64,000 nt of DNA, from contig OZ038439.1 of NCBI GenBank assembly GCA_964036275.1, positions 12,133,095 through 12,197,094 of the forward strand. The letters run 5' to 3'. Every line of letters starts with the position of its first letter. The stretch's first letter is position 1. Below, piece after piece: positions 28,868 through 40,628 of the stretch. The stretch comes from Litoditis marina (Eukaryota > Nematoda > Chromadorea > Rhabditida > Rhabditidae). The notes beneath the pieces are model-generated. The model was given only the letters and a program-made list of their open reading frames with translations, did no database searches and was not told where the DNA came from. The position numbers were made by a program, and so were the translations under genes.

Positions 28868-29062
28868 GTTGACCAGTTTTCGATAATCTGGTCAGTTTGG
28901 ATGCGTTCTCTCTCATTTTATCCGGATCACTAATGACAATGGTCAGAAACTGCTCTAGAAATGACCACGGTCAAAGATGTTGCAACCTTGGTTATTTTTT
29001 TCTTATGACTCCTTCTTATGTTGATGTCGACCATGGTCATCACACGATTTGACCACTGTCAG
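28868..29062. promoter_or_regulatory. Cluster of TGACCA/TGGTCA motifs
   Basis: At least seven TGACCA or TGGTCA hexamers in about 195 bp, some as inverted pairs (GACCATGGTCA near 29030). They resemble nuclear-receptor half-sites. Function is inference; the cluster could equally be remnants of a repeat. Confidence 0.3.
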
Positions 29063-29082
29063 TCCAGAAAATTGAGAAACTC

Positions 29083-29142
29083 GCCTCATGCCGGACTCGA
29101 ACCCGCCTCAACCAAACCAGTCGACCACTCGGCCAAGGTGCG
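29083..29142 (-). other. tRNA-like sequence with box A and box B
   Basis: The minus strand has TTGGCCGAGTGGTCGACTGG (box A) and GGGTTCGAGTCC (box B), a combination typical of serine/leucine tRNAs. Only about 15 bases separate them, too few for an anticodon arm and variable arm. Likely a SINE head or a tRNA with internal deletion. Confidence 0.5.
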
Positions 29143-29631
29143 TAGAGATCAAACTACAAAGACAGCGGTATAGATGAACTTCTGAAGATGCCGTAACCAC
29201 CAGCTTATAACATCGTCGAGATTTAGCGGCGAAACGATGCAATCAAAATTAACCAAAAAGTTTAAATTAATGTAAGAAAATTTGCGTTCCTTTCTTTCGT
29301 TCATTTAATTGTTTATTTTAACATGTTTTTGAAACACCTGATTCATAAACACAAACTTCAGAAACCCAATAACTTTCGTATATTGTTTTTTTGAAACAAC
29401 GTATAGTGTTTTTTTGGAAAAAGTTATCCTTTTATGTACTCGGTATTTCAGTTTCATAATCTATCATTGTTTTTTTCTGAAAGTGAATTCAACTATGAAA
29501 ATTGATTAGAACGGTCTCATAACTTCTAGCTAACCCCAAGCTGCTCTATTTTACCAGTAGATAATCACTCCTCTACATCTGCAAGACAATATTCAATTAA
29601 CTAGGGGTCACACTGATTGCAAATTACACAT

Positions 29632-30787
29632 ATGGCATCTTTCCCAGAGCTGAAACAATACAAGCCACTTAAAAACAACAAAGGTCAATTAACTTTGGGG
29701 CGGAGCTTACGTTACGCTAACTTGGAAACAGGTACATTAACATTACTGAGTGTACCTCTCCAATCAAGTGGTCCTATATACTACTGCTCTACTACTCTTC
29801 CCCATTATATTATTGAACAAAAGGTAAGTTTTTCATTTCATGATCAATAAATTTTTAAATAATGATAATGAGTTCATCAATATACTGTATAACATTTGAG
29901 TTAGAGACAAATTGATAACTTGTGAATTGATGAATTGAGAATTGACCATGTCTCACTTGCTTGAAACTCAATGCTCAACCATCAGCAATGAATGAAAAGG
30001 AAGTCCAATTTACAATTCCTAATCGGTTATAATTGCTACTTTCTATGAATACCGATTTTCAGAAGAACATAACTGCTGATCAGTGGTACTGTTCGGTTTT
30101 GCCATATCTGAAACGATTGTGCTTATCTTCTTTGCCGAGTTTCGAAGGGGTCAATCTATCCGGCGAAGTTCTGATCTCGGCGTTGGAAAATTACGTGTCG
30201 TGTGAAACCATCAAGACCCATACATCACATTTCGCGGATGCTTATGCACATCCACTCATCGAGGTAGGTAGTTCGTATGTGAGGCGACGTTGCGCACATA
30301 ATTGCATTGAAATTCGGGTGTTTCATTTGGGCAACCAAGCTGCAAAACCAGGTGTAAAGCTAACTGTTCATCACTAAAATGGCACTATTAGGGTAGTTCG
30401 AAGTCCCGATTCGTTAGGAAAATGTCACCCTTAAAGTTTTCCTACTTTCTTTGTAAGGTGGTAATATTACTCGGAGGGAGGGGGGTAATGTGCATTTCTC
30501 ACTATCTGAGATAATCTGGAAACGTGTACATTTTGTACGTGTACACGTGTACATCAGTAAATTTTCTCAACTTTTGAATTTTTGAACTTTTCTTAAAACG
30601 TGCTGTGGTACACTGAGTTGCAGTGAGTTTGTTTTTCTCCTTTCTGTTACTTTGCGGGTTGAACTTTTTTTCATTTCAGCTCTGGCAAAAATTCAAGTTT
30701 TCGGCAAAAAGCGACTTTTTGGGTGAAATGAAGAAGGCAGTCATACATTTCACTACTATGATCGACACTACGTTAATTAGTCAATGA
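29632..30787 (+). CDS. Unrecognised gene, copy 3, truncated
   Basis: First exon 29632-29823 (64 codons, ATG, ends AAG before GTAAGT) joins in phase 0 to 30063-30263, nearly identical to the first exon of copies 1 and 2. It then joins 30680-30787, where similarity to copy 1 stops near 30768 and TGA follows after a few unrelated codons. The third exon is missing. The predicted product is 166 residues and probably non-functional, but this copy alone shows a clean leader exon with an initiator Met ('MASFPELKQYKPLKNN'). Confidence 0.5.
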
Positions 30788-31886
30788 ATTAGTCATAATT
30801 CTGTGTTTTCCAGAATTGTCAACATATTTCTCGAGCTTATTTCTCTTCAAAGGAGTCATATATACTTCCGAAACTCAGGTTCTGGTATTTTTACGAGAGT
30901 AAGTTTATTTGAATCTTGTTAAAGTATCTCTGACTCACTTATCAAACCGAAATCTCATTCCACAGTTTTTTGGATGTTTCCAATGTAACCGAATGGACAT
31001 GGTTCTACGTTAACATGCAGGTCCCAGAGCCAGCATAGTTTTCATCTCTCGTCCCTCATTTTGCAGTTTTAAAATAGAAGTTCGTTCTAGTATTTTAGAA
31101 AAATTACAACTTTAGCTCTTTTTTCGTAGTTCAGGCAATATTTTTTTTACTAGGTGTACAATATGAATCTATATTGTTATGCCAACAACGCTGTTTTCTA
31201 GAGCTCAAACTCTCGCCGGACAATTTGAACGATTAGAGAGAGATCAATTTCGGAGATTGCACTGAGGCGTTTCATCTAACATCATTTCCAACTGCCCTTT
31301 GTTCGAGCCACGGATGAGCCATATTCTATGAGGGTATGAAGTGAGTGAGAAACGTATAAGAGGTGAAATATTTCCTTTGAGCAGGAAAAGATAACGTTCA
31401 CGTTGCAACTGCATGCAAATATTTGTTTTCAGATTGAATTGATTTATACACAATACCTAGCCGCTCTGGTCAGCTGCGATAAACAACTGGAGAAATTGAT
31501 TGAAGGCGAGACAAAGCGAGGAATAGTTACAAAAGAAATGGCGGCGCACTTGAAGTAGTTCTTGAGAACTTTCGAGGAGTTCGAACGAACTTTCAGAGTA
31601 CGTTTTCCCCAGTTTCTATGTGCAATATCTGACTTCATTAGAGAACGTGTTTTCCAAGATGCGGGTCTTCAATTAGAGCCGAGAGAATAATCCCGTTCGA
31701 GACCATAACATTTTTCACCCAGGGAAATGACTGGTGTTCGATTGGTTTGCGTTCAGCCATTGAGCTTCAACGGTGACTATTTCAACTGCAACCTACTTTG
31801 AGATAACCACACGTATTCACACGTGATCGCAATCACGGATGATCTGTTCTTAGAGGGGTGTAGCTAGACATCGCATATAGTTCACA
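30788..31886. other. Gene-free stretch
   Basis: Follows the breakpoint of copy 3. No ORF with coding character and no element ends recognised. Confidence 0.45.
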
Positions 31887-32090
31887 CCATCCCTAGTGAG
31901 ACTCCTACAGTAAATTTCCGATGGCTGTTGTGAAGCTGAAAATGTAGCTAATGGAAAATGCTGTCGTGTATTCACTCTATCTGATGAAGAGAATGGAGTA
32001 CAGAGGTCATTAACTTCTCCGATCAAAAGCAAGTGAGCAAAACGGCTTGGAATTTCCGAAATCCTACTGTAGGAGTCTCAGTAGGGATGG
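31887..32090. mobile_element. MITE with ~40-bp inverted ends
   Basis: 204 bp. The left end CCATCCCTAGTGAGACTCCT is matched by the complement of the right end at 32055-32090, with a few mismatches. No ORF. Confidence 0.65.
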
Positions 32091-32722
32091 AAAACACTAT
32101 ACCTTTGTTACCAGCTCATGTGGTCCGCCAGATAGGTACCGCGGCGAGCGAGAATCGAGTCAAATACGCTCCAACGCCTTCTTGAAAGTATTTTTTTTAG
32201 GAAATTGACCAAGGAAGTAGCACTGCCCCTAACGAAGATTTGCCCGTGCATCATCAAGGTTCGAGCTTTGATCTACTCTCTAACGTCGAATGCTATACTT
32301 TGAGCCAAAGTTATAATTTTTTATCAGTAACCGGTACCCGTTATACAGTAACCGTTGTCCAGTAGTAACCAGTAATTAGGCAGCAACTTGAAAAGTCGCA
32401 CCGCAACACCCCTCATGGTATTTCTTTCCGTGCCTATGTATTGTTGGGGGACATGGTCTTTTCACTGAGCAGGCTCCTCACAGAACGTACTTCTGAAAAT
32501 ATTCTGCCTCGCTCGTACTATTTATTTTCTCCAAAGGAACCTTCGTTTTTAGTGTATGTTACAATCTACAATCTACAATCAGTTGTATGTCATCGGTGTA
32601 ATGTTTTACAGACTATGGTAAATTGAGCCGATTGTGTTCCCTCAGACGTATATAATTTGTTATTAGCACTAACGAGCCGACGATTTGGCTCAAACACGTT
32701 ATCCAATTAACAAAAACCACTT
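32091..32722. other. Gene-free stretch
   Basis: AT-rich. Nothing supported. Confidence 0.45.
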
Positions 32723-32929
32723 ATGCAATTGATAATTAGCCACCTTCTGGAGTGTTTCCGAATGGTTAAAATTGAGGTCAATCAAAAACTAAATAGTCTG
32801 TTATCTTCAGGGCGGAGCTTAGCTTATAATGTTTTGGAGACGAATATATTATTGTTTCAGAAGTTTACATCTTCCTATCGAGTGGTCTTATATATCACAA
32901 CAGATTTTACTATGCTGCTGTGTTATTAA
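32723..32929 (+). pseudogene. Decayed relative of the copy-3 leader exon
   Basis: The stretch around 32812-32890 aligns with the copy-3 first exon: both have GGGCGGAGCTTA, then a TTGGA(A/G)AC segment, then AGTGGTC(C/T)TATATA. The frame is broken by indels and there is no GTAAGT donor. It sits about 300 bp upstream of copy 2, the expected place for its leader exon. Confidence 0.45.
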
Positions 32930-33315
32930 TTCGAGGTTAGTTCACGTATCAGTTGGATGATTATGTCATTTTTGTTCACTTTTCTTCTTTGAGGTTTAAA
33001 CCATTTTATGTACCAAATCAATTATGAACGTGAAAACACTGCTTGAGTTTAGTGTAATCTCAATTTGGCGAGTTTTTGGCAATGATCCACAATTATCATA
33101 AAAAATACCACGTAATACCACGTAAATAAATAAACTGTATGTAACAATCCTACTTTGAAATTGCATTTGATAATGATTTTAACCGGTTTCAATTGTTTTC
33201 CACAATCTTGGATTACAGAACTACATTAACTGAGTTCACACAACTAGTGCTTTTTCAAGCCGCGACCACGCTAAAATGCTAACTTCTTCTGTTTTCCGCT
33301 GATGTTCCGACTGTC

Positions 33316-33718
33316 ATGTATGAAACCCGTCACCTAGTCATGCGACAGTTAATTTTCTTTTACGAGAATTCAAGAGTTTCACGTCCGTCCGTTATGAACC
33401 GTTGTGCAAACAAATGTATTGTTTTATTTTTGTTGAATTTACACACGCACAGCGGAAACCGCACAGAATTCGTACACTTTCTGGTCCCCCTTGACTAATA
33501 TATCTTGTTCCCAGGAAATCACAATCACGCACTACTGTTGGTTTAATGAACCTTTTGATGAGGATGAAGAAAATATGAATATACGATTGCATTCTCGTCT
33601 GCGTTTCGGTTGGAATGAACGATGGGAGATATTGGGAACCCAATCGGCTAGAATATGTCTGGTTGGTTTTTGTTTGCAACATTACAAGAATTTAGCATAC
33701 GTTGGAAAGTTCCGCTGA
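33316..33718 (+). CDS. Small two-exon ORF in duplicated block, copy 2
   Basis: Exons 33316-33375 and 33515-33718 correspond to the copy-1 ORF at 18213-18619, also 87 residues. The few base differences leave the frame open, which mildly supports coding. Family unknown. Confidence 0.35.
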
Positions 33719-34197
33719 TATAGTTGTAATTGAATTTGCCGTGTTTTCATGGTAACGCGTGGTTTTTTTTACATATACATCATGCTGATGTGTCATTGGA
33801 AGTAACGTCGATCCAGTCTTCTGTCTTTATTTCATACATCCGGACATGCATTCTTTTTCAGACAACTGATTACTTTAGATATTTACACGTTGAATTATTA
33901 TGTCCCTCTTGGTTTCTATATGATCAACCGGCTTCTAGATCGAAAATGCGACCATAACCATATCTATATCGGTTAAGAGTTTACTCGATTACTGAGTGGT
34001 TCGAAGAGTCGAAGCATTAAATTTGAAGAAAAGTTGAATAATTGAAGTAATTGAACTTTTCACATGAAAAATGTGCTTGTATAAACAGGTTAACCAATTG
34101 TAAATGCCGGCCTATTTCTGCAATGAATGAAAAGGAAGTCCAATTTACAATTCCTTATCGGTTATAATTGCTACTTTCTATAAATACTGATTTTCAG

Positions 34198-35856
34198 AAG
34201 AACATAACTGCTGATCAGTGGTACTGTTCGGTTTTGCCATATCTGAAACGATTGTGCTTATCTTCTTTGCCGAGTTTCGAAGGGGTCAATCTATCCGGCG
34301 AAGTTCTGATCTCGGCGTTGGATAATTACGTGTCGTGTGAAACCATCAAGACCCATACATCACATTTCGCGGATGCTTATGCACATCCACTCATCGAGGT
34401 AGGTAGTTCGTATGTGAGGCGACTTCGTTGCGCACAGAATTGCATTGAAATTCGGGTGTTTCATTTGGGCAACCAAGCTGCAAAACCAGGTGTAAAGCTA
34501 ACTGTTCATCACTAAAATGGCACCATTAGGGTAGTTCGAAGTCCCGATTCGTTAGGAAAATGTCACCTTTAAAGTTTTCCGACTTTCTTCGTAAGCTGGT
34601 AATATTACTCGGAGGGAGGGGGGTAATGTGCTTTTCTCACTATCTGAAATAATCTGGAAACGTGTACATTTTGTACATCAGTACACGTGTACATCAGTAA
34701 ATTTTCTCACCTTTTGAATTTTTGAACTTTTCTTAAAACGCTGTGGTACACTGAGTTGCAGTAAGTTTGTTTTTCTTCTTTCTGTTACTTTGCGGGTTGA
34801 ACTTTTTTTTCATTTCAGCTCTGGCAAAAATTCAAGTTTTCGGCAAAAAGCGACTTTTCGGGTGAAATGAAGAAGGCAGTCATACATTTCACTACTATGA
34901 TCGACACTGACACGATCGTAAGGACGCTGCTGAACAACGTGTGGTCTAGGAAAGTATGGGATCGCAATATGCATTTCCAGAGCCTCCTCCGAGAGATGCC
35001 CATTGATTGGGTCAGTCTGCTAATGTTGAATTTCAAAATGATCCTTGAAGAAGGACTATTATGTGGTCCAATCCCAACGCTTCAGTCCAATAAATTCCAA
35101 TACATTTTTTAATTGCAGTTTAAAGGACCGTTCACACGGGATTGGTCCACATAACAGTCCTGATTTAACCACAACACTTTTCAATCTGCGTTTCTAGTAC
35201 GGACCACACGCCAGTAAAGACTACCCTTCGGAAAGGAGCCCGTTTTCCATTAAAAATTAGTTTCTATTTTTCAGAATTTTGGCATTTTGGCATAAAAAGG
35301 AGTTTGTTCATCGAATTTTTCGGGTTTTCGAACAACTTTACTAGAGCATGGTTACTAGGGTTGTTAATGGAGTTCAAAATGTCGAGTTTTGGAAAAATTC
35401 AGAGTTTTGAGAAAATGGAGTTATCGAGTTTCAATTGTTTCAAAGTCTGAAAGAACTCGAAAAAAATGAATTTTCACATTTTTACAAAAACTTCCTTTTT
35501 CGAGTTCAACATGTTGAGTTTCGAGTTTTTGAAATTTTCAAGTCTCAGGACAAATGGAGTCGAGACAAACTTTAAAATTTTCTAATTCGGATTCTGTTTT
35601 GTTACTCACCGCCCCAATTTTGCAGGTTCAGCGTGACGTGTTGGTGGTGTATCTGATTCCACGAGATGGGACGGCTCATCCCAGAAGCCGGACTCATCAA
35701 AAAGAAGCAGCGATTCTGGTCATTCAAAATAACGAAGTGTACTTTGAGAACTGTGGCACCGAACGGGACACGTTTGTTCGTAATTTTTGCGTGAATGTGC
35801 TAGTGGACGCTAACTCCAACCGTCTTATTCACCAAGACATGATTCCATGGCCATAG
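34198..35856 (+). CDS. Unrecognised three-exon gene, copy 2 (5' exon missing)
   Basis: Exons 34198-34398, 34819-35010 and 35626-35856, all phase 0, give 207 residues to TAG. One codon is lost relative to copy 1 in the last exon, and the frame is otherwise intact. Acceptors and donors are conserved. The same middle intron holds the undisturbed palindromic MITE. Keeping all three exons open in two copies suggests either a recent duplication or selection on both. Confidence 0.5.
35043..35168 (+). mobile_element. Palindromic MITE, intact copy in duplicated block
   Basis: Same family as 13200-13323, more diverged, and uninterrupted here. It shows the empty site of the LINE insertion in copy 1. 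Confidence 0.8.
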
Positions 35857-36404
35857 GCTATAATTGCAGCAATATGGACGTGTAAACAATTGTTATTTCA
35901 TGTGATAAGTTATTACGGTACTAGTGTTATTGTCGGGTTTTATAGATGGTGTCGATGACTGTTTCCTAATGTTTGTTATATTTAACTGTATCATAGTCTT
36001 ATCATTTACGAGTCAAACACCGGTTTCGTTTAATGTCAGTTGTTAAACCTGTATTGACTTCTCCATTTATTGTTTGATTTCATATATTGCTTATTTATAT
36101 GCTATTGCAAGTTATGTTATGAAAACTGAGCGCTTTTATGCGGTATCGTTGTAATTGGTACTAACTATGAATATACGTATTCACACGAAAATACAATAGA
36201 GTGACATTTAAAAAAGTATAGGACAGTCCACAAATTAAGATAGTTTCCCTGAACTGGCAGCACTAGTACAACCACATCAGCTGACTGGTAGGATTGACGG
36301 CCTTCATGGTGGATGTTGTCTTATTTCGCTGTGTTTGTAGTTTGATCTTGTTGCTATCAGCGGTTATCGAGATGGAAAAATTGGTAAATGGGTGGGGGAA
36401 CAAT

Positions 36405-36595
36405 GCAGATCTTCGACAACGAATAATCACCCCCCACTCAACCCAAGCCTGCAGTAAATAAGCATGGTGTATAATCGCCCCCCCCCCCCCAAATGTGGGG
36501 GGGGGGGCGATTGTAGTTCGGGCCTTTTTCAACCCACTTTCGACCAGGGTGGGGGGCGATTGTAAACTACTCCCGATCCCGATTTGGTCACTCTC
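36405..36595. repeat. G/C-tract repeat
   Basis: A run of about 13 C, then AAATGT, then about 11 G near 36477-36512, in a repeat containing TTTCGACCAGGGTGGGGGG. A related, less G-rich copy lies at about 41345-41505. Confidence 0.55.
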
Positions 36596-36662
36596 TCTAT
36601 AAGACGAGGAACAACTATAAAACTGTACTTTGTTGACAAATATATACTGTAACATAGCTCAG

Positions 36663-38298
36663 GACAAATGACGGCTCAATCTGGGAGAGTGTCAACCTGG
36701 TGTCAATCGCGTTTATTGCAAATGTGTATAACATGAATCAATATGTATGTCTTGTACTGGCTATCAACAGATTTATAACCACTTTCTTCTACAACTACTA
36801 CGACAAAATTTGTGGTGGAAAGCCAACCATGGTGAGGATCTCGCTCTTACCGAAGAAAGCCTGTATTTTTTTCTCTCGATAACACAAGAGTATGTACACG
36901 AGGTGATGTGATGTTTTATTTAGTGCTGACGTTGCGGCCGGTTCGCCGTATTCAGAGCATGAAAATGGCATCAGTAAACTATTTACAACAATATCGATAC
37001 TCAAATAGTTTCAAATGATTATGCACATTTTTGGGTGGACCTGGCAAAAACGACGACTATGACAATTCTCATGGGACTTAGCCGTGGAAAATCTGGTAAG
37101 AAGTATTGCAGCAACGAACTCCAGACTAACGTCAAACAAATGCGGAAAATGAGCTTATTCGATGTTAATCAACGTGAACTTTGAACCGAACTATTCCCTT
37201 GAGGCTATAGTCAACTGTCGTTCGCATTTGTTGGATCGAGGCTCATTTCAACCATTCACTCCAACTGTTAACGTCTAACGCGTTTCAGCTCCCTGTTACC
37301 TCGTCTTCAACGGCTACTACATGATCTGGCAAGCTGGTCCAGCTGAGATATGTGCGGTATTGCAAACGAATAGCACGCAATCATGGGTATACGCCCGAGG
37401 CGTTCTCTGCCTAGTTGTCAATATACCCACGTTCATAAGGGTTATCTTTGTCTACGTGAGTCATTCCAATCGATAATTAGACCACATGCCGTACCCATTA
37501 ACATCCCAGTCATTTATTGGTAACCTGCGTCTCCTCCATTGATACACTGTTTCTCTGCTCTCACACTGCCGGGATACGATTCTCGCAAACTAGCGGAGTT
37601 TTGCGACACTACGCATGTACTGAGGTTTAGAATTGTGACAAAAAAGCGAGTGGCAACAGTGCATTTTGAGAATTACGGTGTAGTAGAGTCATTCAGACTC
37701 AAACACATGATTATGGGAATGACGAGGAAATAAACTGCTAGGCAAACACATGTACAAGTTCAACTTGGGGAACGAAAATCGAAAGGTTTCCAACATGGAG
37801 AGCTGTTTTTTTTCACAATTCTACTTAGTTAGCAACTCGAAATCTAGGAGAAAATGCAGGTTTCTACCAAGGTCATCTAAACGTTTCAGACCAAATAAAT
37901 CAGTAGTAACAGAAGGACTAAGAGTCTTATGATGTTTATTCAGGTGAGGCATGTTTACAGAACTAATAACGGTGAGTATTTATGGATAATTTCAAATAAT
38001 CACTCATGGTCCACGATTCAATTGAATATGTGCTATTTTCTTGCCCAAATTTTGAAGTAGATTAACCACCCCAGACAAATAAGAGGATCGCAAGAAATAT
38101 GGGACATGGGTGCCGGGATGTTTCTGCATATGGCCTCATATGCTTCCACTACCAGCGTGTTCTAGACGATAATCCAAGATGCTCTCTTGGTCATCGACAT
38201 GCTCTTTCTAATGAGGTGGTCCGGGTTATTCGCCCATCCGATGTGGTGGTTCATCTCATTGTCTTACACCGGCCAACTAGTTCACACCCTGAACAGGT
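36663..38298 (+). CDS. srx-like serpentine chemoreceptor, partial exon set
   Basis: Three exons carry membrane segments of a nematode seven-helix receptor. 36663-36831 has 'YVCLVLAINRFITTFF', the helix-3 end typical of class X receptors. 37289 to about 37459 has 'CYLVFNGYYMIW' and 'LCLVVNIPTFIRVIFVY'. 38171-38298 has 'IIQDALLVIDMLFLMRWSG', a helix 6-7 pattern. A short exon near 37022-37095 would restore the phase between the first two. The N-terminal helices and the last exon were not found and some joins are uncertain, so this may be a pseudogene. Such receptors sit in ciliated sensory neurons. Confidence 0.55.
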
Positions 38299-38954
38299 CT
38301 GTCGTTCAACTGTATTTTGTAGTTTGATCCCGGATCATAGTCATTGTCACCTTCATCCATACAGCAGAAGCTCCAAAACCCACGTAGAGCATTCTCAAAC
38401 AATATCTTCGGTTTGTTTTGCAGAAAATAAAAATCATACCACATTAAAGAACAGAAAACGGTAGAATTTCAATGGAAGTACATCTGCGTGAACTGTTGTA
38501 CTAAGTGTGTGAGCAGAATTTTGTGCTGTTCTGTTGTGTCTCTAGGTTCACTCTTGCTGTGTGAGGAGATCTACATCTCAGATACAAACGCATCGCGTAG
38601 ATTGGGTTCATTTTTTATCATTCGAGATCACGTGATTCCGTTTCAGCGTGATAATGGTCGTGTTCTCCACCGAAATGAAGAAGGCGCTGTACTGTAGAAA
38701 GGTGAATCATAGTCACGTCTGTGTCTACTTCAGAAGCCAGAAAACAGACGTACAGTTTGGAAATCATCTGTAGGAAGTGAAGAAAGCTTTTTTGTAGTAT
38801 GATCTCGCTGCGTCCAAGAAGCCAAACTACAAACACATCAGATGAGGTTAACTTTCACGTTTTTGTCGGCTCGGAACCACAAGTGCATCAAACTCATAAC
38901 AATCCACTCTGAGTCCGTCGATGAGTGTCCAGTATTGGAAGTTTCAACAACTTA

Positions 38955-39593
38955 GGCAGGGTCCATACTTTTTACGAGCGCGTATTACGCCCGCGTAATA
39001 CGCCAACAAGCATGTAAAAACGTCCTGATTTAGTACGCGGGGCGTAATACGCGTTGCATTACGCCGAGTTCAACCAACCCGTTAATAAACGTTATTATTC
39101 TGATTTAAGTCAGAAATGAACAACGTTCGATTTCTAATTGATTTCTATTGCTTCAGCTTATTAAAAATGCTAAAATTACCAAGTTTTTCAAAATTTCAAT
39201 TTTTTTTTCGAAAACACCGAAAATTGACCTCAACTAGTTGAAAACGTAGCAAACATTGAATGAACATATTATTGTGAGTATCAGAAAGTAAAATTCACGA
39301 AAACAATATAAAATAATGTATATTTTGAGTTAACTGAATGAAAAACGTCAGCGTTTCATGAAAAACGTCAGCGTTTTTCGAAAAACGTTATAAGCTTCAA
39401 ACGTAAAACGCGTCTCAAATCAAGTACGCGGCGTACTTGATTTTCGCGTATTACGCCGAAAAAAGTATGGACGATATTTTTGAAGTACGCTACGCCAAAA
39501 TTTCGCGAAATACGCCGACGTAAATCGATAATCATGATTTGTACACGAAGTACACGGGCGTAATACGCCGACGTAAAAAGTATGGACCCTGCC
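38955..39593. mobile_element. PIF/Harbinger-like non-autonomous element
   Basis: 639 bp with ends GGCAGGGTCCATACTTTTTA and its complement; imperfect pairing runs about 37 bases. TTA flanks both ends (38952-38954 and 39594-39596), the usual Harbinger target. The interior repeats GCGTAATACGC-like palindromes. It contains no transposase. Confidence 0.78.
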
Positions 39594-39596
39594 TTA

Positions 39597-40628
39597 AGCG
39601 CAGTTTGAGCTCGATACACAGCATCATTGAGAAAAATGCAACCCCAAGCAACAGGATGAACCCCATACACCTTATATGCTTGTTTCGGAGAGATCCACCT
39701 CAAACTGGTCAAGGTTTGTTGAAGATAGAAATTTTTATCATATAATCTTCTTCTTTCCAGAAAACTGTCAATGGAAGCAACAATGCGTGGACATAAATAG
39801 CATAAATAAGCAATACTGCAATTAATGTTCCGAATGTGTACTCTCCTGAAATCTCACTTTTTCTCTTTATTTCTTCACCCTAATGTTATTTTCTACCATT
39901 CATTTCATTCTCACCCCCATATTTTTAGTATTCTTTCAAATGTGTTATTGTTCAAGGAGAATAGCACATCTTCGAATAGATCATCATAGTCTCTGTATCA
40001 TACATATTTCAGAAGTAGCTTGGAGAAATAAAAGATCTCTATACACATGATTGTATTTTTCTTAAAGTGGAGAGTCCGCATAAATATAGAAAATTTTCAT
40101 TAGAATGATACACGTGATTTCGCCTTGGACGGAAAGTAACTACACTGCTTCACCACTTTGATTTGCATTGCAAAAGTACGTACGCGTGAAACAGAGCACG
40201 TACTTTGATTTCAGAAAGTACGAAACTACTCTCATTTCTAGTGGCGTTCTTCTAGAAGACGGTAAGTAGGTTTTTCTTTCCTGTTTCGAATTTTGAGGAT
40301 GATTTACTTCAATTACCAATACTTGTATGAATGCTTATTTTCTATCGGAGCACGAACTGTGAAGAAACTTAGATAGTTGGGAGCTAGAGTATTTTTGCTT
40401 CTTCGAATGTGTGTTTAGTTGTGAGAATAGTGCTCAAAAGTAGAGCTCCGCCCAAACTAATTGTCTATCGTATCTGAGTTGTAGTATGATCTACTGAAAG
40501 ATCATCATTTTTGATCACAACGAAAATACATCAAGCTACAAAAACTAAACAGTTTTCAGCGCTTCAAAGTTCACCGTCGAAGTGTGATCTGCAGATTGTT
40601 CGGGATCAATTCAATTACTCCTTCAAAC
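39597..40628. other. Upstream region of the FkbM-type gene
   Basis: AT-rich, with a TTGTAGTATGATCT...AAGCTACAA hairpin element near 40482-40545. No gene supported. Confidence 0.45.

Larger units (their letters stand above)
33244..36297 (+). repeat. Duplicated block, copy 2
   Basis: Direct near-identical copy of 18140-21522 without the LINE fragment. Differences are scattered single bases and a few small indels. Confidence 0.93.
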
